Positions 1 through 7,881 are shown, counted from the stretch's first letter. The stretch is 11,815 bases of DNA from JAADHY01 sp964428935 (GCA_964428935.1 CAYSAG010000154.1:1-11815), one strand, 5' to 3'. A program made the numbers and translations. Notes: generated by a model from the sequence alone, not told the origin.

Positions 1-29
1 GGCGGGGGGGGGTGGGAAACAGTCGGACC

Positions 30-395
30 CTAGACGACACGAACCGCCAGTTGGCAGGTCGAGCGGTCTTCTTGAATGACCTCGGTGCCGGTAATGTCGG
101 CCGGCATGAGGTCGGGCGTGAATTGAATGCGGTTGAAGGAAAGCCCGAGCGTCTCGGCCAGCGAACGCACCAACAACGTCTTCGCCAGTCCCGGCACGCC
201 GACCAGCAGACAGTGACCGCCGGCCAGCACGGCAATCAGCAGCTCCTCCACGACCTGCGTCTGGCCGACAATGACCTTTTGCAGTTCGGACGTAATTCGC
301 CGGTAGGCGTCGGCCGCCAGCTCGACCGCGTCTGCTCCGCTCGGGTCGACCGGCAGCGACAACGGCTCCGGCTGCTGAACGGGGTCGGTTCCCAC
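30..395 (-). CDS. MoxR-family AAA+ ATPase, N-terminal part (runs off the left edge)
   Basis: MoxR ATPases are cytoplasmic AAA+ chaperone-like proteins, often encoded beside DUF58 and transglutaminase genes. Visible residues match the family start: an N-terminal helical segment ending in the motif KVIVGQ (about 40-45), Walker A GVPGLAKT (66-73), then the signature FTPDLMPADITGTEVIQEDR (92-111). Walker B, sensors and the C-terminal lid lie outside the window. I chose the GTG at 393-395 because GGAG (405-408) sits 9 nt upstream and the resulting N terminus has normal length. An ATG at 746 in the same frame would overlap moaC by 134 nt and add an Arg-rich, unlikely leader. After EDRST the protein stops resembling MoxR and hits TAG at 30-32. 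Family-like residues (GP) reappear just past the stop, so the stop is probably a contig-end sequence error and not a real terminus. Confidence 0.85.
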   Translation of the reverse strand: MGTDPVQQPEPLSLPVDPSGADAVELAADAYRRITSELQKVIVGQTQVVEELLIAVLAGGHCLLVGVPGLAKTLLVRSLAETLGLSFNRIQFTPDLMPADITGTEVIQEDRSTCQLAVRVV

Positions 396-612
396 TGTCG
401 TTTTCTCCGTCCGCTTGCGGTTGTTTGCGCTGTCCGTTTGCGTTTGTGGCGGTGTCCGTTCGGGGTTGCGGCCGTTTTCGGTTGTCGGTCGTTCTCGGCG
501 GCCGCTCGCGGTTCGCTCGACGGCCGCTGGTAGCTCGCGTGGAGACCACTCGCAGCTCGCCGCGGCAGTTCGACGGACAGGGCGAGCCGCGGGAAGCGGC
601 GTCGCCGGACAC

Positions 613-1206
613 TCAGCCCGAGCCCTCCGACGCGGACCGTTCCTCCGACCTTTCGGCCGTCGAGGCCCCGCCGGCACTCTCGACCGACGACGAGCCCGCG
701 GAACGCTCGGGCGACGACCAGTCGCCGGAAACCTCCGACCGGACAAAGTGTCCGCTGCGGCCCCCCCGCTTCTCGAGCAAGCGAATGGGCCCCAGGGTCA
801 TGGCTCGGTCCACCGCCTTGCACATGTCGTAGACCGTCAAGGCAGCCACGGCCACGGCCGTCAGAGCCTCCATTTCGACTCCCGTTCGGCCGTGTGTGGC
901 CACCGTCGACTCGATTCGAACCGTCGAGCGGTCCACGCACTCGAATTCTACGCTCACGCTGTCGAGCACCAGTGGGTGACAAAGAGGAATGAGGTGCCCG
1001 GTTTGCTTGGCGGCCAGAATTCCGGCCAGCCGGGCCACTTCGAACACGTCGCCCTTGGCCACCCGGCGGTCCTGAATCAGTTGCAGCGTCTCCGGCTGCA
1101 TGTGGACGAAGGCTTCGGCCCGTGCTTGACGGAACGTCACTTCCTTCGAGCCCACGTCCACCATGCGGCTCGCCCCAGACTCGTCAAAATGGGTCAGTCC
1201 AGACAT
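613..1206 (-). CDS. moaC: Cyclic pyranopterin monophosphate synthase MoaC
   Basis: MoaC converts the 3',8-cyclo-dihydro-GTP made by MoaA into cyclic pyranopterin monophosphate, an early step of molybdenum cofactor synthesis in the cytoplasm. The 197-residue product aligns by eye with E. coli MoaC from its first residues (SGLTH...MVDV). It has KGDVFEVARLAGILAAK (51-67), LIPLCHPL (72-79), GVEMEALTA (109-117) and YDMCKAV (126-132). The catalytic set K51, D127 and K130 (E. coli K51, D128, K131) is present. The family core ends near residue 157. The last ~40 residues are a Ser/Glu/Gly-rich tail that is not part of the fold. The start is ATG at 1204-1206; the Shine-Dalgarno is weak. No other cofactor genes are adjacent. 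A probable promoter lies at 1339-1367. moxR follows on the same strand after a 217-bp gap. Confidence 0.95.
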   Translation of the reverse strand: MSGLTHFDESGASRMVDVGSKEVTFRQARAEAFVHMQPETLQLIQDRRVAKGDVFEVARLAGILAAKQTGHLIPLCHPLVLDSVSVEFECVDRSTVRIESTVATHGRTGVEMEALTAVAVAALTVYDMCKAVDRAMTLGPIRLLEKRGGRSGHFVRSEVSGDWSSPERSAGSSSVESAGGASTAERSEERSASEGSG

Positions 1207-1338
1207 GCCTTCGCGGTCGACTTTCGGGGAGTTTTCCTGCGGAGGTCGGCTGGGCTTGAGCCGTGCGAGGACGACCAGCGCGCGGCCGGAAATGGCCGAC
1301 CACCTCTCGCTGACTTGCCGTCTGCTTCGCGCTACGCC

Positions 1339-1367
1339 ACTTTAGTTGTCCCGGTTGGTGTTGGCAA
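1339..1367 (-). promoter_or_regulatory. Putative sigma70-type promoter for moaC
   Basis: Read on the minus strand, TTGCCA (1367-1362, 5 of 6 match to TTGACA) is followed after exactly 17 nt by TAAAGT (1344-1339, 4 of 6 match to TATAAT). Transcription would begin near 1332 and give a leader of roughly 125 nt before moaC. The promoter is inferred from consensus only. The inverted repeat 1350-1372 overlaps the -35 box and spacer. Confidence 0.4.
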
Positions 1368-1372
1368 CCGGG
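1350..1372. repeat. Inverted repeat (possible operator) in the moaC / 1479 divergent region
   Basis: CCCGGTTG (1350-1357) and CAACCGGG (1365-1372) form a perfect 8-bp inverted repeat with a 7-nt centre. It covers part of the spacer and the -35 hexamer of the proposed moaC promoter, where a repressor would be expected to bind. It could equally act as an RNA hairpin for rightward transcription, as it lies 106 bp before the GTG of the plus-strand operon. No T-run follows, so it is not a usual terminator. Confidence 0.45.
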
Positions 1373-1478
1373 TGCCAGCGGCCAGGTCGGCCGTCCTGCC
1401 TCGGCGTTTCGAAACGACGCTGCCGCGGGACGTGGGCCGGCGAGAGAACGGCAGGTCGAGCCAGAAGGAGACGTGCCC

Positions 1479-2624
1479 GTGCAAGAGGCTGCTCACGAAA
1501 GACGGTGGCTGGCCGTTGCGGCTGCGCTGGTCACGCTCAGTTGCGTGTCCGCCGCAACCGGCGTCTCGGCCGCGGCCGGCGAAAAGGAAAAGCGAACAGA
1601 CGAGGGGCGAGCCATTCAGACCGGCGTGGTGGCGGTGCGTCTGCGTCAGCGGGGCGCGTTGCTGGTCGAAGGGTTCGACGGCGAAAAGGTCGACACGCAC
1701 CGCTGGCGGGTGTGGTTGTCCGACCCCGAGCGGGCGAAGATTGGCGTGGAGGGCGGTCGGCTGGTCATTCGAGCTTCCGGTCCAGTCGGGCACAACGGGC
1801 TGTGGCAACTTCACTCGGCCAAGTACAAAGACGTCACGCTGGTGGCGCGAATGGGCGTTCGCAGTGACGGCCCGGCCCCTCACCAGTGCCTGCTGCACCT
1901 GTGCGGCGGCGAAATGCCAATCAGTCCGGACCACTGGGTCGAGGTCGCGTTGACGGACCAGGGTCAGAACGCCGTGTTTCGCGTGTTGGCGGCGGCTCCA
2001 GAGGGTGTGTTCACGCAACGGCACCGCCGGCTGGTCTTGCCGAACCGCGAGGACGGCTTTCTGGTCCGCCTGGACCTGAACGCCGGCGACAACCGGTGCT
2101 CGCCGTCTGTCTGGGACGGGCAGCGGTGGCGCCCGGTGGTCGACCCGGTGGAGCTGCTGCTGCGCACGGTGCACTGCGAAGTGAAAGTGCGGGGCAGCCG
2201 GCTGGTCGACGGGAAACCGACCCGCAGTGTGGCTTGGTTCGACGACGTGCGAATTTACCCGCGGGCGAAAACCCACCCGGTGCTGGTTCGCCTGTGCTGG
2301 CCGGACGGCAGCGACGTTTGGCGTCGCGAAGGCGGACGCTGGCCGCCGACCATTCGAGTGGCCGGCCAGCCGGAGCGAGAAATTCAAGACCTGGTCGTGC
2401 AGCTGTTGACGGCCGACGGAAAAACGGTCGTGGCGAGCGTCCGGTCGAAAAACATGGGTCACTACATGCTGCCGCTGAAGGACGCACCGTGGACCGTCTA
2501 CCCCGTGGCGGCTCGCCTGCGCGTGCTGCTGGACGGACACGTCCTGGGAAAGGAAGTGTTGATTCCACAAAGCGGCCTGGAGGGCGTCTACCCCGACGAC
2601 GTCTGGGACTTGGTCCTGCAGTAG
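1479..2624 (+). CDS. Exported protein with a concanavalin/LamG-like beta-sandwich, function unknown
   Basis: The product is 381 residues. An N-terminal hydrophobic stretch (about 10-33, LAVAAALVTL...) with Ala-rich cleavage options near residue 31 indicates Sec export. A Cys lies at 22, but the preceding residues do not make a good lipobox. Residues about 60-262 read like a lectin/glucanase-type beta-sandwich: a FDG entry motif (66-68), alternating short strands, and a closing WFDDVRIY (253-260) typical of such domains. Residues about 266-381 look like a separate Ig- or carboxypeptidase-regulatory-like beta domain. No catalytic residues can be assigned. GTG at 1479 is preferred to GTG at 1473 because AAGGAG (1465-1470) is then 8 nt away, not 2. 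It is the first gene of a four-gene plus-strand run. A carbohydrate-binding role is possible but unproven. Confidence 0.8.
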   Translation: MQEAAHERRWLAVAAALVTLSCVSAATGVSAAAGEKEKRTDEGRAIQTGVVAVRLRQRGALLVEGFDGEKVDTHRWRVWLSDPERAKIGVEGGRLVIRASGPVGHNGLWQLHSAKYKDVTLVARMGVRSDGPAPHQCLLHLCGGEMPISPDHWVEVALTDQGQNAVFRVLAAAPEGVFTQRHRRLVLPNREDGFLVRLDLNAGDNRCSPSVWDGQRWRPVVDPVELLLRTVHCEVKVRGSRLVDGKPTRSVAWFDDVRIYPRAKTHPVLVRLCWPDGSDVWRREGGRWPPTIRVAGQPEREIQDLVVQLLTADGKTVVASVRSKNMGHYMLPLKDAPWTVYPVAARLRVLLDGHVLGKEVLIPQSGLEGVYPDDVWDLVLQ

Positions 2625-2749
2625 CGGCGCCGAATTCGATGCGGACCGGCCCGCGAGGAACTGCCGGTCGCGGCTGGTTTCTTTCGGCGGCTGGCCGTGA
2701 AGGACACGTTCCGAAGCCCACAAGCGTTTTCTCGAAAAGGAGTCGCTCC

Positions 2750-4015
2750 ATGTCGGTCACTTTCAGTGAGTTTGCGTCGACGTTGGAAGTCGAGACGGCG
2801 TTCAACGTGTTGGCCGTCGCCAAGGCCTTGAAGGCGAAGGGCAAGGACGTGGTCGAGCTGGAAATCGGCGACAGCCCGTTCGACACGACGGCGTCGGCCA
2901 AGGAGGCGGGCATTCAAGCCATTCAGCAAAACCAGTCGCACTACTGTCCTTCGCCGGGGCTTCCGGAGGTGCGGGAGGCCGTTGCCGAGTTTGTCGGCCG
3001 GGAGTTCGGCCTGGACGTGGGGTGGAAGAACGTCGTGGTCGGGCCGGGGGCGAAAATTTTCGAGCAATTCTTTTGCGAGGTGTTTCTCAACCCGGGCGAC
3101 GGCGTGTTGGTCTTCAGTCCGTTCTTTCCGACCTACGTTCCCAACATTCGGCGACGAGCGGCTCGGGTCACGTTCGCTCCGCTGCGTCAGTCCCGTCAGT
3201 TCCGGCCGGACCCGGCGGACGTAGAGCGGTTTCTGGAAGAGGACCCGTCGCCCAAAGCCGTCTTCCTCAACTCCCCCCACAACCCCACCGGTGGCGTGGC
3301 CTTGGAAGAGGACCTGAAGGCCTTGGCCGACCTGGTGCGCGGACGCGACGTGGCCGTCTTCAGCGACGAACCGTACTGCCACATGGTTTGGCGCGGCACG
3401 CACCGGTCGATTCTTTCGCAACCGGGAATGCTGGAGCAGTGCGTGGCAGCTTACACCTTCAGCAAGTCGTACAGCATGAGCGGTTGGCGGTTGGGGTTCG
3501 CGGTGACGTCCGAAACCGTTGCCGACCTGATTGGCAAAATGATTAACACGTCGCTGTCGTGCACGCCGCCGTTCGTCCAATTGGCGGGCAAGGCAGCTTT
3601 GGAGAAGGACGCCGAGCAGCGGGACCGAACCATGGCTCTGTTTCGAGAGAAGGTGGAGCTGCTGACGCGAGGCTTGAACCGCATCGAAGGTTTCCGCACA
3701 CTGGAGCCAGCGGCCACGTTCTACGTGTTCCCGAACGTGACGGCGGTGTGCAACCGCCTGGGAATCACCAGCCACGGACTGGCCATGTACTTGCTGGAAG
3801 GAGCGGACGAGAAGTTCGGAATCGCTTGTTTGGGCGGCGAGTGTTTTGGCGAGGCGGGAGCGGGGTTTCTGCGGTTCAGTTGTGCGGAGCCGAACGAGCG
3901 GCTCGAGCAAGCGCTGGAATTCCTGGCGGAAGCCATTTGGCGAGACGACCGAGTAGCCACGTACCTGGAGCAGCGTCCGGAGTTCCGGCTGCACGAGCCG
4001 TACGAGGAACGTTGA
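2750..4015 (+). CDS. Class I/II PLP-dependent aminotransferase
   Basis: This cytoplasmic fold-type I enzyme moves an amino group from an amino acid to a 2-oxo acid using pyridoxal phosphate. The 421-residue product has normal length and all hallmark motifs: SPHNPTGG (175-182, with N178), FSDEPY (204-209, D206 pairs with the pyridine nitrogen, Y209), the Schiff-base lysine K239 in YTFSKSYSMSGWRLGF (235-250) with phosphate-binding R247, and the C-terminal substrate-carboxylate arginine R375 in FLRFSCAEP (373-381). It resembles the aspartate/aromatic aminotransferase subgroup, but the substrate cannot be read from sequence. The start is ATG at 2750 with AAGGAG (2737-2742) 7 nt upstream; the open frame continues upstream but without coding character. 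It lies 125 bp after the beta-sandwich gene and 74 bp before the VanZ-like gene. All Asp codons I checked are GAC. Confidence 0.95.
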   Translation: MSVTFSEFASTLEVETAFNVLAVAKALKAKGKDVVELEIGDSPFDTTASAKEAGIQAIQQNQSHYCPSPGLPEVREAVAEFVGREFGLDVGWKNVVVGPGAKIFEQFFCEVFLNPGDGVLVFSPFFPTYVPNIRRRAARVTFAPLRQSRQFRPDPADVERFLEEDPSPKAVFLNSPHNPTGGVALEEDLKALADLVRGRDVAVFSDEPYCHMVWRGTHRSILSQPGMLEQCVAAYTFSKSYSMSGWRLGFAVTSETVADLIGKMINTSLSCTPPFVQLAGKAALEKDAEQRDRTMALFREKVELLTRGLNRIEGFRTLEPAATFYVFPNVTAVCNRLGITSHGLAMYLLEGADEKFGIACLGGECFGEAGAGFLRFSCAEPNERLEQALEFLAEAIWRDDRVATYLEQRPEFRLHEPYEER

Positions 4016-4089
4016 GAGCCAGCCACGGCGGCCGGCGGCGCACCGGGACTGACAGGCGGTCCGGGCGAAGGACCGAGGAAAGCAAAAGC

Positions 4090-4554
4090 ATGTCGGCAAA
4101 GTTGAGTCACACCGGCCGGAAAGGTTCGCTCCGCTCCAGCCTCACCCTGGTGCTCGCTCTGTACTGGCTGGCCTTGTTCGTCGGCACGCACATTCCCAAC
4201 CCGCAAGACTTCCTGCCCGAAGACGTGTCCGACAAGACCTTGCACCTGCTGGCCTACGCCGGACTGGCCACTCTGTTGCTGGTCCGCGAAAGGCTGGTCG
4301 AGTGGGTGACCTGGGGGCGGGGCTTGACGCTGTTGGCGGTCGTCGTCGCCTACGGCGCGCTGGACGAACTGCTCCAAGCCATTCCTTCGCTCAACCGGAC
4401 GGCCGACTTCGGCGACTGGGCGGCTGACGTGCTGGGAGCGTCGACCGCGCTGGCCGTCTTTCTGCTGGTGCAGTGGACGCTGCGGCGGTTGAGCGAAGTT
4501 CGACGAGCTCGCCTGCGATCGCCGAGCGTGTCGTCCGCGTCCAAGCGACCGTGA
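4090..4554 (+). CDS. VanZ-family integral membrane protein
   Basis: The 154-residue product has four predicted membrane spans (about 17-33, 50-66, 78-98, 112-132) and a basic C-terminal tail. Family landmarks are the segment SDKTLHLLAYAGLA (47-60, with D48, K49, H52), ALDELLQAIPSLNRTADFGD (90-109, with the D-E-x-x-Q pattern, R103 and D106) and a following Gly-containing helix. VanZ-like proteins are small inner-membrane proteins. The founding member gives low-level teicoplanin resistance, but most homologues, this one included, have no known role and should not be read as resistance genes. ATG at 4090 is preceded by GAGGAA (4075-4080) at 9 nt. The gene is followed after 35 bp by the large beta-propeller gene, so the two are probably cotranscribed. 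Confidence 0.88.
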   Translation: MSAKLSHTGRKGSLRSSLTLVLALYWLALFVGTHIPNPQDFLPEDVSDKTLHLLAYAGLATLLLVRERLVEWVTWGRGLTLLAVVVAYGALDELLQAIPSLNRTADFGDWAADVLGASTALAVFLLVQWTLRRLSEVRRARLRSPSVSSASKRP

Positions 4555-4589
4555 GAGTTCTGGTCTGGGGCTCTGTGAGGGGGCAGACA

Positions 4590-7500
4590 ATGACACGAAC
4601 AACACTGCGTGGAATTGGTGCCGTTTTGGTCGGGGTGAGTACACTGCTGGCGGGGGTTGGCCTCGCCCGGGCCGACCAGCCGTTGACCGAGGCGGTTTCC
4701 CAGTCCCTTCAACGCTTGAAAGGCGGCTTGGTGGTGTTTGTTGGCTGCGGCGAGGAGGGCCTGGCCGCCGGGTCGTCCGCCGGACCGTCGTTTCTGGTGC
4801 AAATGCTGGAGCGGGACGAAAAGGTGGTTCGCGCCCAGCGGGAGCGTCTGCTGAAGCGGGGCGTTTACGGCCGGGTGTCGGTTCGTCGGTGGGACGGCGG
4901 TGAGCTGCCGTACGTGGACAACTCGGTCAACCTGGTTGTGGTCGGTCGCGGCGTCGAGGTGGCAAAGAACGAGCTGCTGCGGGTTCTGGCTCCGCGGGGC
5001 GTGGCGCTGGTCGAGAGCCGCAACGGAGTCGAGCGGCTGACAAAACCTTGGCCGGACGAGTACGACCAGTGGCCACAGTACCTGCACGACTCGACGAACA
5101 ACGCCGTTTCGAAAGACCGAGCCATTGGTCCGCCCAGGCATTTGCAGTGGACGGGCGGTCCGAAATGGTCTCGGCACCACGACCACATGTCGAGCTGCAG
5201 TGCCATGGTGTCGGCGGGTGGTCGGGTCTTCTACATTTTCGACCACGGACCGTACGTGTCGATTCTGTTGCCGTCGCGTTGGCAGTTGGTCGCCCGAGAC
5301 GCGTTCAACGGCAAAGTTCTGTGGCGAAGGCCCATTGAGCGTTGGCATTCACAGATTTGGTCGCTCAAGAGCGGCCCGGCTCAACTGCCGCGTCGGCTGG
5401 TTGCCACGGCCGACACGGTTTACGTGACTCTGTCGATCGACGGACCGGTGACCGCCCTGTCTGCCGCAGACGGAACGGTGCTTCGCACGTACGAAGAAAC
5501 TCGGGGGACGGACGAAATTGTTTACTGCGACGGCGTGCTGTACTTGGTGGTCGACCAGCAGTACGCGTGGCCGGGGGTGGCGCCGAAGCGAAACAAGTAT
5601 TGGTGGCAGCCGAGGCCGCGCACGCTGCTGGCGGTGAGGGCCGAAGACGGAACCGTGCTGTGGAAACAAACCCAGCCGTGGATCGCGCCGCTCAGCCTCA
5701 CCGTCGGCGAAGGCAAGGTACTGTTCTACGACGGCGAGCGAGTGGTTTGCCTGGAGCAGAAAAGCGGCAAAGAGCTGTGGCGGTCGGAGCGGCTTGGGGA
5801 ACGACGGCCGCTGCCCAGCTATTTTGGCCCGACCCTCGTCCTGCACGACGGGGTCGTGTTGTTTTCCGGTGCCGAGGCGGGCTTGCAGCCGAACCTGTAC
5901 CACGTCGACAACGGCACGACGCTGTTCGCTCTCGACGCGGCCAGCGGCAAGACGCTGTGGCAGGCACCGCACGCGCCCTGCGGGTACCGGAGTCCCGAGG
6001 ACGTGTTCGTCATCGACGATTTGGTCTGGTTCGGCGCCCTGATGTGGGGCAAGAACCGAGAAGACTTTCCGCCCGCTCCTTGGGGCAAAATCTTTGGGCT
6101 GGACCTGCGGACTGGCGAGACGAAGGTGACTTTCGGGCCGAACGTCCGGGCTTACTGGTTCCACCACCGCTGCTACCGCGCTCGGGCCACCGAACGTTAC
6201 TTGCTCACCTCTCGCACGGGAATCGAATTCATCGACCTGAAAAGCCACAATTGGCAGATTCACCACTGGGTGCGGGGCGCGTGCTTGTACGGCATTTTGC
6301 CCGCCAATGGGCTGATTTACGTGGCCCCGCACCCGTGTGCCTGCTACTTGGAGGCGAAGCTTTACGGGTTCAACGCGTTGGCGCCGGAGTCGGCCGGGCG
6401 GGCGGTGCCGGAGTCGGTCCGCGACGAGTTGCGGCTGGAGCGTGGTCCGGCGTTTGGGCAGGTGGAGTTGTGCGAGTCGAGCGGGCCGAACGAGTGGCCG
6501 ACGTACCGGCACGACCCGGCGCGCAGCGGCTCCAGCCCCGTCGACGTCGGCGCGGACGTGCGGCCGTCGTGGCGTCGGCACCTCGGGGGCCGGTTGACCG
6601 CTCCGGTCGTCGCCGGCGGTCTGCTGTTGGTCGCCCGCATCGACGCTCACACCCTCTACGCCCTCGACGCTCGCTCGGGCCGACCACTTTGGTCCTACAC
6701 CGCCGGCGGACGAATCGACTCGCCGCCGACCTTCTGGCGCGGGCTGGTCCTGTTCGGCTCGGCCGACGGTTGGGTCTACTGCCTTCGCGGCCGAGACGGC
6801 CAGCTGGTGTGGCGGTTCCGGGCCGCCCCGCTCGACCGACAACTGGTGGCCTACGAACAATTGGAATCGGTGTGGCCGGTCCACGGCTCGGTCTTGGTCG
6901 ACCAGGAAGGCACGGTCTGGTGTGTGGCTGGGCGTTCGGCATTCCTGGACGGCGGGTTGCGTTTGCTGCGCCTGGACGCTCGCACGGGACAAAAACGGCA
7001 AGAAGAGGTGCTCGACGACCGAGTGCCGGGCGAGAACAAGACCTTGCAGCAAATCCTGTCCGGGTTGAACATGCCCGTGGCCCTGCCGGACGTCTTGTCC
7101 GCCGACGACCAGTACGTCTACATAAGGTCGCAGCGATTCAGAAAACGCGACGCGCGACGCGAGGCGCTCGACACGCCACTGGGCAAGGCTCGGGACCAGA
7201 AGGGCGAGGGAGCTCACTTGTTCTCGCCGACCGGCTTTCTGGACGACAGCTACTGGCACCGCAGCTACTGGGTTTACGGGAAGCGTTGGAAGTCGGGAGC
7301 CGGCGGCTACTACGTCGCCGGACGCTACGCCCCGGCCGGTCGCATCCTGGTGTTCGACCAGCAACTGGTCTACGGCTACGGACGCAAGCCCGAGTTCTAC
7401 CGCTGGACGACGCCAATGGAGCGACAACTGTTCGCGTGCTCCAAGTCACCCAAGGTCGTTCGCATTCGACCGCCAGACCGCCGGCCCGGGTTCAAGGCGA

Positions 7501-7856
7501 CGCGTCCGGTCGACGAACGCATTGAATTCCGTTGGACCAAGGACGTGCCGATTTACGTCAAAGCTTTGATCAAAGCCGCCGACAAGCTGTTCTTGGCCGG
7601 CCCGCCGGAAATCATCGACGAAAAAGACGTGTACCGAAACTACCCCGACCCGCAAACACAGGAACTGGTGAAGAAGCAGAGCAAACTGTTCGACGGGGAC
7701 GTCTGCAAGTTGTTGGTCGTCCGGGCTCGAGACGGGCAACGGCTGGCCGAGTACGAGCTGCCGACGCAGACGGTCTGGGACGGCATGGCCGCGGCCTACG
7801 GCAAGCTGTACGTGTCGCTGAAGAACGGAGAGGTGCTCTGTTTGACCGCCGACTGA
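4590..7856 (+). CDS. Exported methyltransferase-like / double PQQ-type beta-propeller protein
   Basis: The product is 1088 residues. A Sec signal peptide (1-29) ends in ARA-D. Residues about 44-150 resemble a class I SAM methyltransferase: Gly-rich loop FVGCGEEGL (50-58), an acidic residue after strand 2 (MLERDEK), then a WDGGELPYVDNSVNLVVVG segment and a LLRVLAPRGVAL strand. Two beta-propellers follow. The first (about 155-600) starts at QWPQYLHD and carries blade motifs such as ARDAFNGKVLW (235-245) and ALDAASGKTLW (447-457). The second (about 632-1088) starts at EWPTYRHD and carries ALDARSGRPLW (691-701) and a last blade near the C terminus. Between them is a Cys-rich strand pair (RGACLYG, HPCACY). 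Such fusions occur, as I recall, in planctomycetes. PQQ binding is not shown, and the propellers could bind protein or polysaccharide instead. ATG 4590 has GAGGGGG (4576-4582) 7 nt upstream. Confidence 0.9.
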   Translation: MTRTTLRGIGAVLVGVSTLLAGVGLARADQPLTEAVSQSLQRLKGGLVVFVGCGEEGLAAGSSAGPSFLVQMLERDEKVVRAQRERLLKRGVYGRVSVRRWDGGELPYVDNSVNLVVVGRGVEVAKNELLRVLAPRGVALVESRNGVERLTKPWPDEYDQWPQYLHDSTNNAVSKDRAIGPPRHLQWTGGPKWSRHHDHMSSCSAMVSAGGRVFYIFDHGPYVSILLPSRWQLVARDAFNGKVLWRRPIERWHSQIWSLKSGPAQLPRRLVATADTVYVTLSIDGPVTALSAADGTVLRTYEETRGTDEIVYCDGVLYLVVDQQYAWPGVAPKRNKYWWQPRPRTLLAVRAEDGTVLWKQTQPWIAPLSLTVGEGKVLFYDGERVVCLEQKSGKELWRSERLGERRPLPSYFGPTLVLHDGVVLFSGAEAGLQPNLYHVDNGTTLFALDAASGKTLWQAPHAPCGYRSPEDVFVIDDLVWFGALMWGKNREDFPPAPWGKIFGLDLRTGETKVTFGPNVRAYWFHHRCYRARATERYLLTSRTGIEFIDLKSHNWQIHHWVRGACLYGILPANGLIYVAPHPCACYLEAKLYGFNALAPESAGRAVPESVRDELRLERGPAFGQVELCESSGPNEWPTYRHDPARSGSSPVDVGADVRPSWRRHLGGRLTAPVVAGGLLLVARIDAHTLYALDARSGRPLWSYTAGGRIDSPPTFWRGLVLFGSADGWVYCLRGRDGQLVWRFRAAPLDRQLVAYEQLESVWPVHGSVLVDQEGTVWCVAGRSAFLDGGLRLLRLDARTGQKRQEEVLDDRVPGENKTLQQILSGLNMPVALPDVLSADDQYVYIRSQRFRKRDARREALDTPLGKARDQKGEGAHLFSPTGFLDDSYWHRSYWVYGKRWKSGAGGYYVAGRYAPAGRILVFDQQLVYGYGRKPEFYRWTTPMERQLFACSKSPKVVRIRPPDRRPGFKATRPVDERIEFRWTKDVPIYVKALIKAADKLFLAGPPEIIDEKDVYRNYPDPQTQELVKKQSKLFDGDVCKLLVVRARDGQRLAEYELPTQTVWDGMAAAYGKLYVSLKNGEVLCLTAD

Positions 7857-7881
7857 ACGACAGGCGGCCTGGCGAGCAAGC

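Noticed and set aside
4090..4554. Reading the VanZ-like gene as an antibiotic resistance determinant
   Set aside because: The family is broad and mostly of unknown role; no vanA-type genes are nearby.
4350..5348. Long minus-strand frames opposite the VanZ and beta-propeller genes
   Set aside because: Shadow frames of well-supported plus-strand genes; products are Arg/Pro/His-rich with no family features.
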